In this document: in pieces, positions 28,787 to 37,811 of the stretch
Numbering within the stretch: the stretch's first letter is position 1
Layout: the number at the start of each line of letters is the position of its first letter
Assembly (NCBI GenBank): GCA_905235375.1
Contig: CAJOLH010000006.1
Location: 1 to 64,000 of the forward strand
DNA length: 64,000 bases
DNA from: an uncultured Bacteroidales bacterium
GTDB taxonomy: Bacteria; Bacteroidota; Bacteroidia; Bacteroidales; UBA3663
Direction: 5' to 3'
Made by a program: the position numbers and the translations under genes
Notes under the pieces: generated by a model
What the model was told of the DNA's origin: nothing
Database searches by the model: none
The model's input: only the letters and a program-made list of their open reading frames with translations

Positions 28787-30544
28787 TTATTTGAGCAATC
28801 CTATCTGCAGGTAGCTCTGGTACTCACCGCCGCAGTGGATGATGTGGCGACCGTGGTTATCCTTCGAGACGTAGGCAGGAACACCGGGATGCACGTTGCC
28901 TGTAAGATTCTGGCTGCAAATCATGAAGCGGAGGGTTTCGCCAGGATAGAAGGTCATGCCGGTGGGTGCCAGCGGAACTTCAATCTCCACAATTTCACCT
29001 TTCGAAAGTTTCTCGTCGCGATCAAAACTCTGCACAGGGATGATGTCGGTGCTGAGCTGTTCGTCGAGGTGACGACGGCTCACACGCAGACGTCCGTAGG
29101 CGCCCGAGTACTTGGCCACACCGCCATGGTTCTCCAACAGGTCGTGAGTAGTTGGAGCGGTGGAAGGGATGGTGAACTGGCGCAGCACATTGTAATGCTT
29201 GTCGAGCTTTTGCACGATGAGGAAAAGATCCATTTCGTCACTTCCATCGGCTTCTACGAAGAGGTGTGCCTTGGGATAACCGATAAACGAAGTCTCCTCG
29301 GTGATGGGCAGATAGAACGAAGCCTTGGGTGCATTGCTCTCACAGATGTAGGCAGCAGGCACGTCAGCCTTTTGCGGCTCCTCACACAGTTGGCGGGTCA
29401 GACCATTGAGATAGAATTTCTTGTATTCCGTATTGGTTGGAGGGAATGTTGTAGCGGGTTGGTCAATCTTGTTGCCGCCTTCCATGTCGTGCAGACAATA
29501 ACGTACCACAGGAGTGTCCTTCCAGCCATTTTCGATCCCCTTCATATAAAAGTCAAAGAAACGCAGGCGTTCCTCCACGTACTTCGGCTCGTAGTAGTCC
29601 TGCCACTCCAGGTTGTCATGGATGCGCAGCCACTTCTCCTTCGAGCCAAGCTGGCGCCATGCACGGAAGGTGCCGTCGGTATGGAGCACATTCGAGTAGG
29701 ATGCCACCACAAGGATGGGCACCTCAATGCGGTCCACCCGTGCTGTCTTGTCGTCCCACAGCGGATGGTTGCGGAATGGATACTGACGGCTCTCCTCGGC
29801 TACATCCTCGCGTTGCTGGAAGCCCTCGTGATTTGCCTGGATGAGTTCGGTAAAGGCATAGTCGGGCATACCGCCCACAAGGCACATGTCACGATAGCCG
29901 TCGGTGAGTCCCTCCGTCACCTGCATACACGTCAGGTGCTCTGGACGTTCGGCAGCGGTGAACCACTGCGAGAATGAGAGATAGCTCGTGCCGCTCAGCG
30001 CCACCTTACCGTTGCACCAGGGCTGACGGGCCACCCACTCCACGAGGTCTGCTCCGTCCTGACCCTCCTGAGTGCCCAGCATGGTGCTGTTGCCCTCACT
30101 GCGTCCGATGCCACGGGGGTCGGGATGAACGATGGCATAGCCCTTGGGACACCAGAAGTCAGGATCTGGTCCCTCGAACTTCTGGAGTCCGCTCATGCGC
30201 TTCTGGTCGAGACCCAAAAGTCTGAACAGTGCCTTATAGCGGTCAGCATTGCCCGAGTTCTTGCCGTAAGGACTCCATGCAATAATGGCAGGCAGGGGTT
30301 CCTTCGTGTCGGAAGGCAAATAGACGTCTGTGAGAATCTTCACGCCATCGCGCAGCGTCACCTGTTCATCCTTGATGAAACGTATGTCATGCTCCAACGG
30401 ATGGAAAATCTCATCGACCACCGTACCCTTCTCCAGCAGATGCTCACCAGCTGCCCAGTCGTAGTACTTACCTTCATAGTTGCGCACATCGCGATACTTC
30501 AGCGACGGCTTGCGAATTGTCATTTCCTGAATGTTCTTTTCCAT
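28787..30544 (-). CDS. CocE/NonD-family (S15-like) hydrolase
   Basis: The 585-aa protein has the X-Pro dipeptidyl-peptidase/cocaine-esterase layout: an N-terminal alpha/beta-hydrolase with DPRGIGRSEG (142-151) and the nucleophile in GTSYLS (S187), a helical cap, and a C-terminal jelly-roll (about 355-585). The last position of the usual GxSYxG is Ser rather than Gly. It has no signal peptide, so it is probably cytoplasmic. Substrates of this family range from acyl esters to proline peptides and cannot be read here. A Met at residue 8 is an alternative start. A strong promoter lies at 30611-30641. It converges with the esterase gene, leaving 26 bp between the stops. Confidence 0.82.
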   Translation of the reverse strand: MEKNIQEMTIRKPSLKYRDVRNYEGKYYDWAAGEHLLEKGTVVDEIFHPLEHDIRFIKDEQVTLRDGVKILTDVYLPSDTKEPLPAIIAWSPYGKNSGNADRYKALFRLLGLDQKRMSGLQKFEGPDPDFWCPKGYAIVHPDPRGIGRSEGNSTMLGTQEGQDGADLVEWVARQPWCNGKVALSGTSYLSFSQWFTAAERPEHLTCMQVTEGLTDGYRDMCLVGGMPDYAFTELIQANHEGFQQREDVAEESRQYPFRNHPLWDDKTARVDRIEVPILVVASYSNVLHTDGTFRAWRQLGSKEKWLRIHDNLEWQDYYEPKYVEERLRFFDFYMKGIENGWKDTPVVRYCLHDMEGGNKIDQPATTFPPTNTEYKKFYLNGLTRQLCEEPQKADVPAAYICESNAPKASFYLPITEETSFIGYPKAHLFVEADGSDEMDLFLIVQKLDKHYNVLRQFTIPSTAPTTHDLLENHGGVAKYSGAYGRLRVSRRHLDEQLSTDIIPVQSFDRDEKLSKGEIVEIEVPLAPTGMTFYPGETLRFMICSQNLTGNVHPGVPAYVSKDNHGRHIIHCGGEYQSYLQIGLLK

Positions 30545-30610
30545 AATTGTTACGTATTAGATATTCTTGCGCTGTAAAAACAAAATAATAAAATCTTTAA
30601 CCGAATGTTG

Positions 30611-30641
30611 CAAAGATACATATAAAATCTGAAAAAACAAA
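30611..30641 (-). promoter_or_regulatory. Sigma-ABfr promoter of the CocE-type gene
   Basis: On the minus strand TTTG (30641-30638) and TATCTTTG (30618-30611) are separated by 19 bp, a near-ideal match. The ATG is 66 bp downstream. Confidence 0.7.
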
Positions 30642-30961
30642 CACCTAATGGTGGATTTTTTCACATTATGGACTGTTTTGGTCGAATTTTATGCAAAAAT
30701 ATCGGCTCTACCCTCCAATCTGCAAGCATTTTTGCTGGCTATCAGGCTACGCGGAGACCGCAGTCCGTGCCATTGAGTGACTGACAGAAGGATATTGCAT
30801 TTTGCCCAAATACCCCAGCTATTTTCGTGCGAATCCTCGTTTTTCCTTCAAAAGTCTTGGCAAAACCAAAATTTATCGCTATCTTCGCATCGTTTTTATG
30901 AGATAATGTTAAATAATATTCATTGTTCATTGTTAATTATTAATTGTTAATTGAAACAGTT
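30642..30961. other. Divergent intergenic region with leader repeats
   Basis: I see no gene in this region. It contains a candidate plus-strand promoter for the 46-aa gene: TTG at 30857-30859 and TATCTTCG at 30880-30887, 20 bp apart. Next comes a leader of five 7-bp units (30922-30956) of the form ATTGTTA that ends just before the ATG at 30962. A short reverse ORF (30742-30930) has no support. Confidence 0.5.
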
Positions 30962-31102
30962 ATGAAAGATAATTCCTGGCAGAACTTCTTGAACAAGGGA
31001 GCACAGAATGGCCCCAAGGGCAAGGGTGGCAAGCAGGCTGGTGCCGCTTCGACCAAGGGCAATAAGGCTGCTCCAAAGCAAATGAATCGTCGCTCGCAGT
31101 AA
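30962..31102 (+). CDS. Small basic Gly/Lys-rich protein, 46 aa
   Basis: The frame from ATG at 30962 to TAA at 31102 encodes a 46-aa strongly basic product with an MKDNSWQNFL start. A low-complexity Gly/Lys/Ala middle (PKGKGGKQAGAASTKG) and a QMNRRSQ end follow. Composition is GC-rich and codon use matches neighbouring genes, unlike the AT-rich DNA around it, which supports real coding. It has a candidate promoter and a leader of 7-bp repeats. I do not recognise the family; disordered, basic products of this size often bind nucleic acid. Its stop is 36 bp before the palindrome array at 31139-31632, which could form its 3' untranslated region. Confidence 0.6.
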   Translation: MKDNSWQNFLNKGAQNGPKGKGGKQAGAASTKGNKAAPKQMNRRSQ

Positions 31103-31138
31103 ATCCTGCGTTGCGTCCTTACAAAATCACCGAATAAT

Positions 31139-31632
31139 CGTAGCAAGCATTTTGTCGGCCGACAGGATGCTTGCTACGTTGTATAGAGTACTCTGTCGGC
31201 CGACAAAGTGCTATTTCCGTTCGCAGCATGACCTTTTTCGGCCAAGATTGGGTATGCTCCATTCGGAGAAAGCACTCTGTCGGCCGTCAGAGTGCTCCAT
31301 CCAATCGCGGCATGACCTTTTTCGGCCAGGATTGGGTATGCTCCATTCGGAGAAAGCACTCTGTCGGCCGTCAGAGTGCTTTATCCAATCGCAACATGAC
31401 CTTTTTCGGCCAAGATTGGGTATTCTTCATTCGGATAGAGCACTCTGTCGGCCGTCAGAGTGCTTTATTCAATCGCGGCATGACCTTTTTCGGCCAGGAT
31501 TGGGTATGCTCCGTTCGGAGGAAGCACTCTGTCGGCCGTCAGAGTGCTTTATTCAATCGCGACATGACCTTTTTCGGCCAAGATTGAGTATGCTTCGTTC
31601 GGAGGAAGCACTCTGTCGGCTGAAAGAGTGCT
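31139..31632 (+). repeat. Array of 84-bp units, each with a 26-bp palindrome
   Basis: Palindromic cores lie at 31187-31212, 31271-31296, 31355-31380, 31439-31464, 31523-31548 and 31607-31632, exactly 84 bp apart. The common core pairs AGCACTCTG with CAGAGTGCT around CGGCCG. A diverged 40-bp hairpin at 31139-31178 opens the array: its arms are CGTAGCAAGCAT/ATGCTTGCTACG, yet it keeps TGTCGGCCGACA in the centre. The 58-bp spacer is also conserved and can form a weaker CCAATC...GATTGG stem. This is a tandem repeat, not CRISPR, because the spacers are alike. It lies between the 46-aa gene and the subtilase terminator. Confidence 0.92.
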
Positions 31633-31678
31633 ATATCCGGCATATACACGAAATTATCAATTCAAAGTGGCTGATACC

Positions 31679-31726
31679 AAAAAAGGAGGGCGCACCTAAG
31701 TCGGGAAAGACTTTTGGCACGCCCTC
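31679..31726 (-). terminator. Rho-independent terminator of the subtilase gene
   Basis: On the minus strand GAGGGCG and CGCCCTC (arms at 31720-31726 and 31686-31692) pair, with an inner AAGTC/GACTT stem, followed by TTTTTT at 31684-31679. It begins 33 bp after the subtilase stop. Confidence 0.85.
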
Positions 31727-31758
31727 TATTCAATGAAAGTTACGGGAACCTATGCAGA

Positions 31759-34700
31759 TTATTTGATCATTACCTTCTTGCCATCGATGATGTACATGCC
31801 CTTGTCGAGCGACTGGATGTCAGAGCCCACATACTGGCCATTGATGGTGAAGATGCGAGTTTCGCTCTGCTCATCGGCATTCATCGTGCTGATGCCTACG
31901 GTGCCCATATCGCCATGGTTGGTGCTGTTAGACCAAGAAGACTGGGTGGTCTGGAAGGCAATCTCGTAGAAGTAAGAACGCTTGAAGCTAACTACAACCT
32001 TATAGATCTTGCTGGCATCAAGATTGTCGAGCGTAATGATGAAGCTCTTGTATGAGGTAGTGTACGAAGCGGAAGTCACGGCTGTAGAAGAAGCGCTGAC
32101 GGAACCGTTGGACGATACTGAGCATTCATATACGCTGACGGTGGTGTTGCTGCCTGAGCGTGGGTTGTAACCATAGACCTTGACAGCTGTGAGGTTGGTC
32201 ACGTAGTAGGTCTGGGTAGCTGTGCCATTTGAGCTTGAGGTGACGGCACGTGCCGAAGAACTTGAGCCGCCCCACCAGCTGGTGGTTGTTCCAAAGTATG
32301 CCGAACTGCCCTGGAAGACATCGTTTGCGCTCCATGTGGTGCTTGTCGAACTGTTGCTGCTGTAAGTGAGCCAGCCCTGGCGGCTGCTCGAATAGTAAGC
32401 GCCGTATGGTGCAACGGTGAGCCATGCCGAACCATCAGACTTCTCCGAATAGGTGTAGAGGTTCTTCACACCACTGAAGCCGGCTTCGTCGATGGTGCTG
32501 TACTTGTGGAGGTTGAGGTAAGCGTCGGAAGCTGTACCACCAGCAGGCTCTTCTTCAGGATCCTCGACTACAGGAGCTGCAGTTGCAGTACCTGAAAGTG
32601 CTACACTGGCTGAAGCGCTACCGCTGGTGAGTGTTACGCTGCCGCTATAACTGCCAGCTGCCTCAGGACTGAATGTGACGGTAACGGTGGCACCTGCCAT
32701 AGCTGAAGCAGCGGTAATGGTTGAAGGACTGACGGCATAGACACCATTGTAGTCGGTGAGACGTACGCTGACGTTCGAAGTGAGGTCGGTACCGCTGACG
32801 GTGAAGGTCTGGCTGACAGGAGTACCTTCCTCTGTGCTGAAGCTAAGAGTTGAACCAGAAACATTCAGTACGGGATCAGGAGTTATTACCACGGGGTCTT
32901 CACTTGACACTGTGATGGTGGTCTTCTCGAAGAAATAGACATTCGATGAAGTGGAAGTGATGGTCCAACCATTCGAGTAGGCAAGGTACTTGGTGCCTCC
33001 ACCTGAATAGTAAAGCGATGCAGCATTGCTACCGACAGTCCAATTGGCCTTGCTGGTCGAAGTGCTGAGTGACAGCTTAGAGCTATTATGATAGAGATAG
33101 TAGCTGCCATTCTTGAACGTCTTGCTCGAACCACTGGTACCACAGGTCCAGACAGCATACGAACTGGGTTCCTCGATATAGATGATGTCGTCGTCACCAC
33201 TCAAGATAGTGACAGTGCTGTTCGCAACGCTTTGGCCAGAGGCGGTGAGTGCATTGGCCGATCCCACAGCATTCTTGTTGACAATCATGTACTCATTTCC
33301 CGAAGTGACGCTGCTGACGAGCTTATAGACCTCCTTGGTAGTAGATGTCGGGTCTGGGTCGGGATCGACCTGCTGAGCCACCGAAGTGCCAAAAAGGGCA
33401 ACGGTTACGGTAGCAGCTGAAGCGCTAGTAAGAGTGAGAGTTCCTGTGTAAGAACCTGCAGTGGCAGGAGCGGTGAAGGTCACGTTGACGGCCTTGCCCG
33501 AAGCAGCCTGGGTGACGGAAATGCTGGTGGCATCCACCGAGAATGCAGAACCGCTGGCTGCCACAGTGATGGCTCCGCTGAGGTCACTGCCGCTCACAGT
33601 GATCGTCTTGGTCTCGGTTTCACCTGCATTGGCCGAGAACGTCAAGCTCGAAACACTTGCCGTGATGACAGGAACAGCAGCTGCTTCAGCCGCACCGCTC
33701 AGGCTGATGGTTACACTCTGTGCGTTACTGCTTGCAAGGGTGAGGGTAGCCGAGGTGTTGCCTGCTGCTGTTGGAGTGTAGGTAACAGTAACGGTGGCAC
33801 CTGAGGTGGCATTGGCCTTGGTGATAGAGCTTGGCGAAACTGTGTAACAGCTCGAACCACTGATGGTAGCCGAAACAGCACCCTCAAGATCGGTACCAGT
33901 AACTGTGAAGGTCTTGGTGTAGGTCTGTCCTACGGTTCCCGAGAAGGCGAGTGACGAAGCACTTGCCGTGATGACTGGAGTAGTTACCACAGTTCCGGGA
34001 GTAGAACCGAGAATCTGCTGGAGACCTGCAAGCGCATCAATCTTACCATTACCGAAATGCGACGCATTAGCACCGCTGGTGGTGTAACTGTCGGTGATAG
34101 CGGTCTGTTTCATGATGGTCTTGACATCGTCGTTGGTCAGTGTCTTACCAGCCTCGGTGGCAGCTTGGAGCCAAAGGGCAACGATACCGGCAGCCACAGG
34201 AGTAGCCATCGAGGTACCCTCCATCATGGCGTATGGATAGGACGAGCTATTGACCACAAGGTCGCTGCTAAAGTTGCTGCCATAATAGCTATAGTCATCG
34301 ACGCTGGCGGTATGATAGTGGTTCACACCGGCAGCCAGACGGGCACCAGGAGCCGTAATCCACGGGTACTGAATGCCTGTAGGGCTCTGGCTCGCGGTAG
34401 CGTAGCTGGAAAAATAGGCGATGTCGCCAACAGTATAAACGTCGCTCATGCTGTAGGAAGAGCCACTAGCGGCATTCCAAGTATTGGCGGTTACGTATGC
34501 GCCAATGGAAATGACATTGGGATCAGTTGCTTCGTCACTTACACACATATCATCCGAACCGGCGGTCCAGGTGTAGTCGCTGGTCGAAAGGTGGTTGGTG
34601 AAGTAACCGTAGCTGCCTCCCCATGCGTCGATGGTGCAGCTGCCGCTTGTAGGATAGAACTGCACAGCCAAAGTATATTTACTCTTGTAGTAGGTGCTGC

Positions 34701-36147
34701 CGTTCTTGGTGGTCGTGGTATAACTCCTAGAGGTGAGACCCGAGGTGTAGAGCATGATCTGGCTCTTGTTGGAGCTGACATAATCCTTATAGGCATACAG
34801 TGTTCCGCTGAAATAGCTTGACAATCCGCTCACAGAGGCACCACTGGTGCTTGGGGTGACGGTGACTGAAGTCTTGACAGCACCTGTGCTAGAGTCAAGG
34901 ACGAAAATCTTGCAAGCAAGGCTGCCGCTGCTCAACTTCGAACGAGACCATGCATTGGCGATTATACCATAATAGTAGTAACCGGCATCGGTGTTGCTGT
35001 AGGAAGCAGCACGCAGGATAGACCCAAGAGGGCTACTGCTCGATGCAGTACCACTGATGTGATAGCCACCACCCTCGCCGTCCTTCGACTTACCACCGTC
35101 GTTGGAAGCTGCGAAGAGACAAACATGGTTGGGATGGCTCGAGCCAAAATACTGTGCAGTGATGTCGGCAAAGTCACCTGTACCATCATGAGGGCCATAC
35201 TGCGATCCCCAGCTGTTGCTAATTACCACAGGCTTGCCCTGAGCATCGGCATAGTCGCAAATCTTCTGGAAGGCGTTGGCCATATAGGTGCTCGAAAGGC
35301 CATTGATGCCTGCAAGATAAAGGTCTGCTCCTGGTGCCATACCACCGTAGGTAGCGTTGGCATGGTCGTTGGTGACAGTGACGCTCGAGCCGCTGACGAT
35401 GACGCTCGATCCACCAGCAGTCGAACTGGTATGCGTACCGTGGTCTTCGCTCTTTGTGTCGGTGGTGGGACTGCTGCTGGAGATGGAAGTATATTCCTTG
35501 GCACTTGAACCATTATATACATACGCGCGCTTGATACGCGAGTTGCCGCTGGCATCCTTGAATGCAATGTGCTGGAAGTCGATACCTGTGTCAATCACAC
35601 CAAGAACGACACCTGTGCCATCGTACTGCTTGCTGAGACCGAGAGCAACGGCATCGGCCGACTTGGTGAGGGCATCATCGACATTGGTTGCTTGACGTGC
35701 CTTGTTGGTGAATGGATGCATCAGCATCGAAACATTGATGCGCTTCACGTTGGTGAGACCGGCAACTTCCTCAATTCTTTCTACAGGGATAAGGGCAGTG
35801 TGGAGTCCGTTATTAAAGCTGCTCTGAATCTGGACACCTTTGTTGACCAGATCCCTGACATCGGCATTGTTCTCCATGCGGATGAAGGCCGAAATGTAAA
35901 CGCGGCCATCGATAGTGTCGGGAGCGGCATAGATACGATCATCATTCTTTGTGGGGCGAAGACGCTTACCAACGAACTCAAGGCCGAGCTGCTTCTCGGC
36001 TACAGCATTACGTTTCATTTCGAGCGCTCCATCACGTTCGTCAATGAACATTTTTGTTGAAATAGACAACTTGTTGCTGATGTCACTCTGACCAAAAGAC
36101 AGCATACTCGATGCCATCACAATAGCAAATAGTAAACCTTTTCTCAT
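31759..36147 (-). CDS. Secreted subtilisin-family (S8) serine protease with Ig-like repeats
   Basis: The 1462-aa protein has a signal peptide (1-19), an inhibitor-like prodomain (about 75-145) and a peptidase S8 domain with VIDTGID (D186), DHGTHT (H236) and GTSMATP (S646). A large insert lies between His and Ser. Ig-like repeats of about 95 residues follow: two in tandem (about 720-930), and another after a lectin-like beta segment that begins VYKLVSSVTSG. The last stretch (FTINGQYV...KGMYIIDGKKVMIK) resembles a type IX secretion sorting domain, so export to the surface is likely. The start at 36147 replaces a longer frame lacking a signal peptide. A well-matched promoter lies at 36194-36223. 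Confidence 0.9.
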   Translation of the reverse strand: MRKGLLFAIVMASSMLSFGQSDISNKLSISTKMFIDERDGALEMKRNAVAEKQLGLEFVGKRLRPTKNDDRIYAAPDTIDGRVYISAFIRMENNADVRDLVNKGVQIQSSFNNGLHTALIPVERIEEVAGLTNVKRINVSMLMHPFTNKARQATNVDDALTKSADAVALGLSKQYDGTGVVLGVIDTGIDFQHIAFKDASGNSRIKRAYVYNGSSAKEYTSISSSSPTTDTKSEDHGTHTSSTAGGSSVIVSGSSVTVTNDHANATYGGMAPGADLYLAGINGLSSTYMANAFQKICDYADAQGKPVVISNSWGSQYGPHDGTGDFADITAQYFGSSHPNHVCLFAASNDGGKSKDGEGGGYHISGTASSSSPLGSILRAASYSNTDAGYYYYGIIANAWSRSKLSSGSLACKIFVLDSSTGAVKTSVTVTPSTSGASVSGLSSYFSGTLYAYKDYVSSNKSQIMLYTSGLTSRSYTTTTKNGSTYYKSKYTLAVQFYPTSGSCTIDAWGGSYGYFTNHLSTSDYTWTAGSDDMCVSDEATDPNVISIGAYVTANTWNAASGSSYSMSDVYTVGDIAYFSSYATASQSPTGIQYPWITAPGARLAAGVNHYHTASVDDYSYYGSNFSSDLVVNSSSYPYAMMEGTSMATPVAAGIVALWLQAATEAGKTLTNDDVKTIMKQTAITDSYTTSGANASHFGNGKIDALAGLQQILGSTPGTVVTTPVITASASSLAFSGTVGQTYTKTFTVTGTDLEGAVSATISGSSCYTVSPSSITKANATSGATVTVTYTPTAAGNTSATLTLASSNAQSVTISLSGAAEAAAVPVITASVSSLTFSANAGETETKTITVSGSDLSGAITVAASGSAFSVDATSISVTQAASGKAVNVTFTAPATAGSYTGTLTLTSASAATVTVALFGTSVAQQVDPDPDPTSTTKEVYKLVSSVTSGNEYMIVNKNAVGSANALTASGQSVANSTVTILSGDDDIIYIEEPSSYAVWTCGTSGSSKTFKNGSYYLYHNSSKLSLSTSTSKANWTVGSNAASLYYSGGGTKYLAYSNGWTITSTSSNVYFFEKTTITVSSEDPVVITPDPVLNVSGSTLSFSTEEGTPVSQTFTVSGTDLTSNVSVRLTDYNGVYAVSPSTITAASAMAGATVTVTFSPEAAGSYSGSVTLTSGSASASVALSGTATAAPVVEDPEEEPAGGTASDAYLNLHKYSTIDEAGFSGVKNLYTYSEKSDGSAWLTVAPYGAYYSSSRQGWLTYSSNSSTSTTWSANDVFQGSSAYFGTTTSWWGGSSSSARAVTSSSNGTATQTYYVTNLTAVKVYGYNPRSGSNTTVSVYECSVSSNGSVSASSTAVTSASYTTSYKSFIITLDNLDASKIYKVVVSFKRSYFYEIAFQTTQSSWSNSTNHGDMGTVGISTMNADEQSETRIFTINGQYVGSDIQSLDKGMYIIDGKKVMIK

Positions 36148-36193
36148 AATAGAAAAAATAGAAATTGTAATGTAATATGTATAAAAAGCGCTA

Positions 36194-36223
36194 CAAAGAT
36201 ATACATTATTTTCATTCGTCAAA
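36194..36223 (-). promoter_or_regulatory. Sigma-ABfr promoter of the subtilase gene
   Basis: On the minus strand TTTG (36223-36220) is followed after 18 bp by TATCTTTG (36201-36194). The ATG at 36147 is 46 bp downstream. Confidence 0.65.
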
Positions 36224-36345
36224 CAATTTTGTCAGATTATTTTCGAAAAAAGTACGATTTTTCTCGTTATTTGCATAATAATCCTATAAAAACACAACAA
36301 TTTCGCTCATTTGGCGACATTTTGAAGTGGAGACATCCTAAAACA

Positions 36346-36380
36346 AGAAAAGTGCGACAATCAATTTGTCGCACTTTTCT
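36346..36380 (-). terminator. Terminator after lpdA
   Basis: A perfect 15-bp stem AGAAAAGTGCGACAA/TTGTCGCACTTTTCT with a 5-nt loop ends the glycine cleavage genes. On the minus strand it runs into TTGTTTT. Confidence 0.88.
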
Positions 36381-36434
36381 CTTATAAAGGTATCATTTAG
36401 GCATAATCTTTGCCAAAAACAGGGCAAAAAGGCA

Positions 36435-37808
36435 TCAAGCCTCGACTGCAGCCAAAAGAATCTCGCTCAGTGAGGGATGGGCGTGAACAGTGTGGGCGAT
36501 GTCACCGACAGTGCCGCCTTTGCGCATCACAACGGCAACTTCGTGGATGAGGTCGCTGGCATGGGCACCGAGAATATGAGCACCGAGAATCGTTCCATCA
36601 GGCGCAGCGAGAATCTTGACGAGACCATCGTCGGCATCCATCGAGAGCGCCTTGCCATTGGCGCGATAGAATGACTTGAGCGCTTTATATTCTATTCCTG
36701 CCTCGGTGAGTTGCTCTTCGGGCTGGCCCACCATCGCCACTTCAGGCGTGGTGAAGACAGCGGCGGGAATGACCGTCAGGGCAGCGTGATAGGGGTTCTC
36801 GCAGCCAAAGATAGCTGCGTCAGGAACAGAAGACGACAGGATGTGATGAAGCGCGCAATAGCCTTGGAATGTGGCAGCATGGGCAAGCTGGCAGAGGCCA
36901 TTGACATCACCAATGGCATAGACACCAGGAACGTTGGTCTGCATATCCTGATCTACAGAAATGCCTCGACGAGTATAGGCCACACCGATATCGTCGAGAT
37001 TGATGGCTTCGAGGTTTGCACCACGACCCACAGCCATGAGCACAAGGTCACATTCGAGAGACTGAAGTTTTCCCTTTTCTTCGTATTCCACGCGCATCGG
37101 TTCGCCCTCATAAATAGCTTTGGCAGCAGCACCCACATGGAAACCGATGCCACGCTTCTTGAGCGAGGTGCGCAGGCGCTTGGCAATGTCGCGGTCGAAA
37201 GCGGGAAGAATCTCCTTCATGAACTCCACCACCTCAACCTCCACGCCGAAGCTGCGGAAAATGCTGGCGAACTCCATGCCGATAACGCCACCGCCGATGA
37301 TGCAGAGTCGTTTGGGCAGAGATGTCAGGTTGAGGGCTTCGGTGGAAGTAATCACGCCTTTGGCATGAGCTCCGGGAATGGGCAGGAACTTGGTCACGCT
37401 GCCTGTAGCAATAATGACGTTAGGAGCCGTGAACTGTTCCTCATCCCCATCGGCTTTGCGAACAGCTATGGTGTGGGCATCGACGAATCGTGCCTCGCCT
37501 TCGACCAGTTTTATGCCAGGCGTCTTCATGAGCATGGCGACACCCTGACGCAACTTTTCGACCACGCTGTCCTTGCGCGCCACAAGGGCTGCGATATCGA
37601 CTGCAACATCGGCATAACCAGCGGCAACCACTTCGTCATGAACTTCGGCGGAATAACAGAGGCACTTTGTAGGGATGCAGCCTGCATTGAGACAGGTGCC
37701 ACCCAGCGAAGCCTTTTCGATGATGATGGTCTGCAGACCCGCCTTAGCAGCCTTGACGGCAGTCTCATAGCCTCCAGGACCCGCTCCGATGATGATCAGA
37801 TCAATCAT
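36435..37808 (-). CDS. lpdA: Dihydrolipoyl dehydrogenase (L-protein)
   Basis: The 457-aa FAD enzyme reoxidises dihydrolipoyl groups with NAD+. It shows the FAD-binding GAGPGGYE (8-15), the redox pair in GGTCLNAGC (C39, C44), an NAD-binding GGGVIGMEFA near 180, and the catalytic HAHPSLSE (H444, E449). It begins 3 bp after the gcvPB stop as the last gene of a glycine cleavage set, so it most likely serves as the L-protein there. It may also serve other 2-oxo-acid complexes. A strong terminator follows at 36346-36380. Confidence 0.95.
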   Translation of the reverse strand: MIDLIIIGAGPGGYETAVKAAKAGLQTIIIEKASLGGTCLNAGCIPTKCLCYSAEVHDEVVAAGYADVAVDIAALVARKDSVVEKLRQGVAMLMKTPGIKLVEGEARFVDAHTIAVRKADGDEEQFTAPNVIIATGSVTKFLPIPGAHAKGVITSTEALNLTSLPKRLCIIGGGVIGMEFASIFRSFGVEVEVVEFMKEILPAFDRDIAKRLRTSLKKRGIGFHVGAAAKAIYEGEPMRVEYEEKGKLQSLECDLVLMAVGRGANLEAINLDDIGVAYTRRGISVDQDMQTNVPGVYAIGDVNGLCQLAHAATFQGYCALHHILSSSVPDAAIFGCENPYHAALTVIPAAVFTTPEVAMVGQPEEQLTEAGIEYKALKSFYRANGKALSMDADDGLVKILAAPDGTILGAHILGAHASDLIHEVAVVMRKGGTVGDIAHTVHAHPSLSEILLAAVEA

Positions 37809-37811
37809 GGC

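Noticed and set aside
30742-30930. Minus-strand frame of 62 codons
   Set aside because: Not supported by composition, lies in divergent intergenic DNA and has no promoter of the Bacteroidetes type on that strand.
31139-31632. CRISPR array
   Set aside because: The 58-bp segments between palindromes are nearly identical, spacers are too long and no cas genes are nearby.
31152-31736. Open frame of 194 codons through the 84-bp array, and a second one in another frame (31171-31587)
   Set aside because: 84 is a multiple of 3, so any stop-free unit stays open in every copy. Two plus frames and one minus frame are open at once, there is no promoter or leader for them, and the conservation follows the palindrome rather than a protein.
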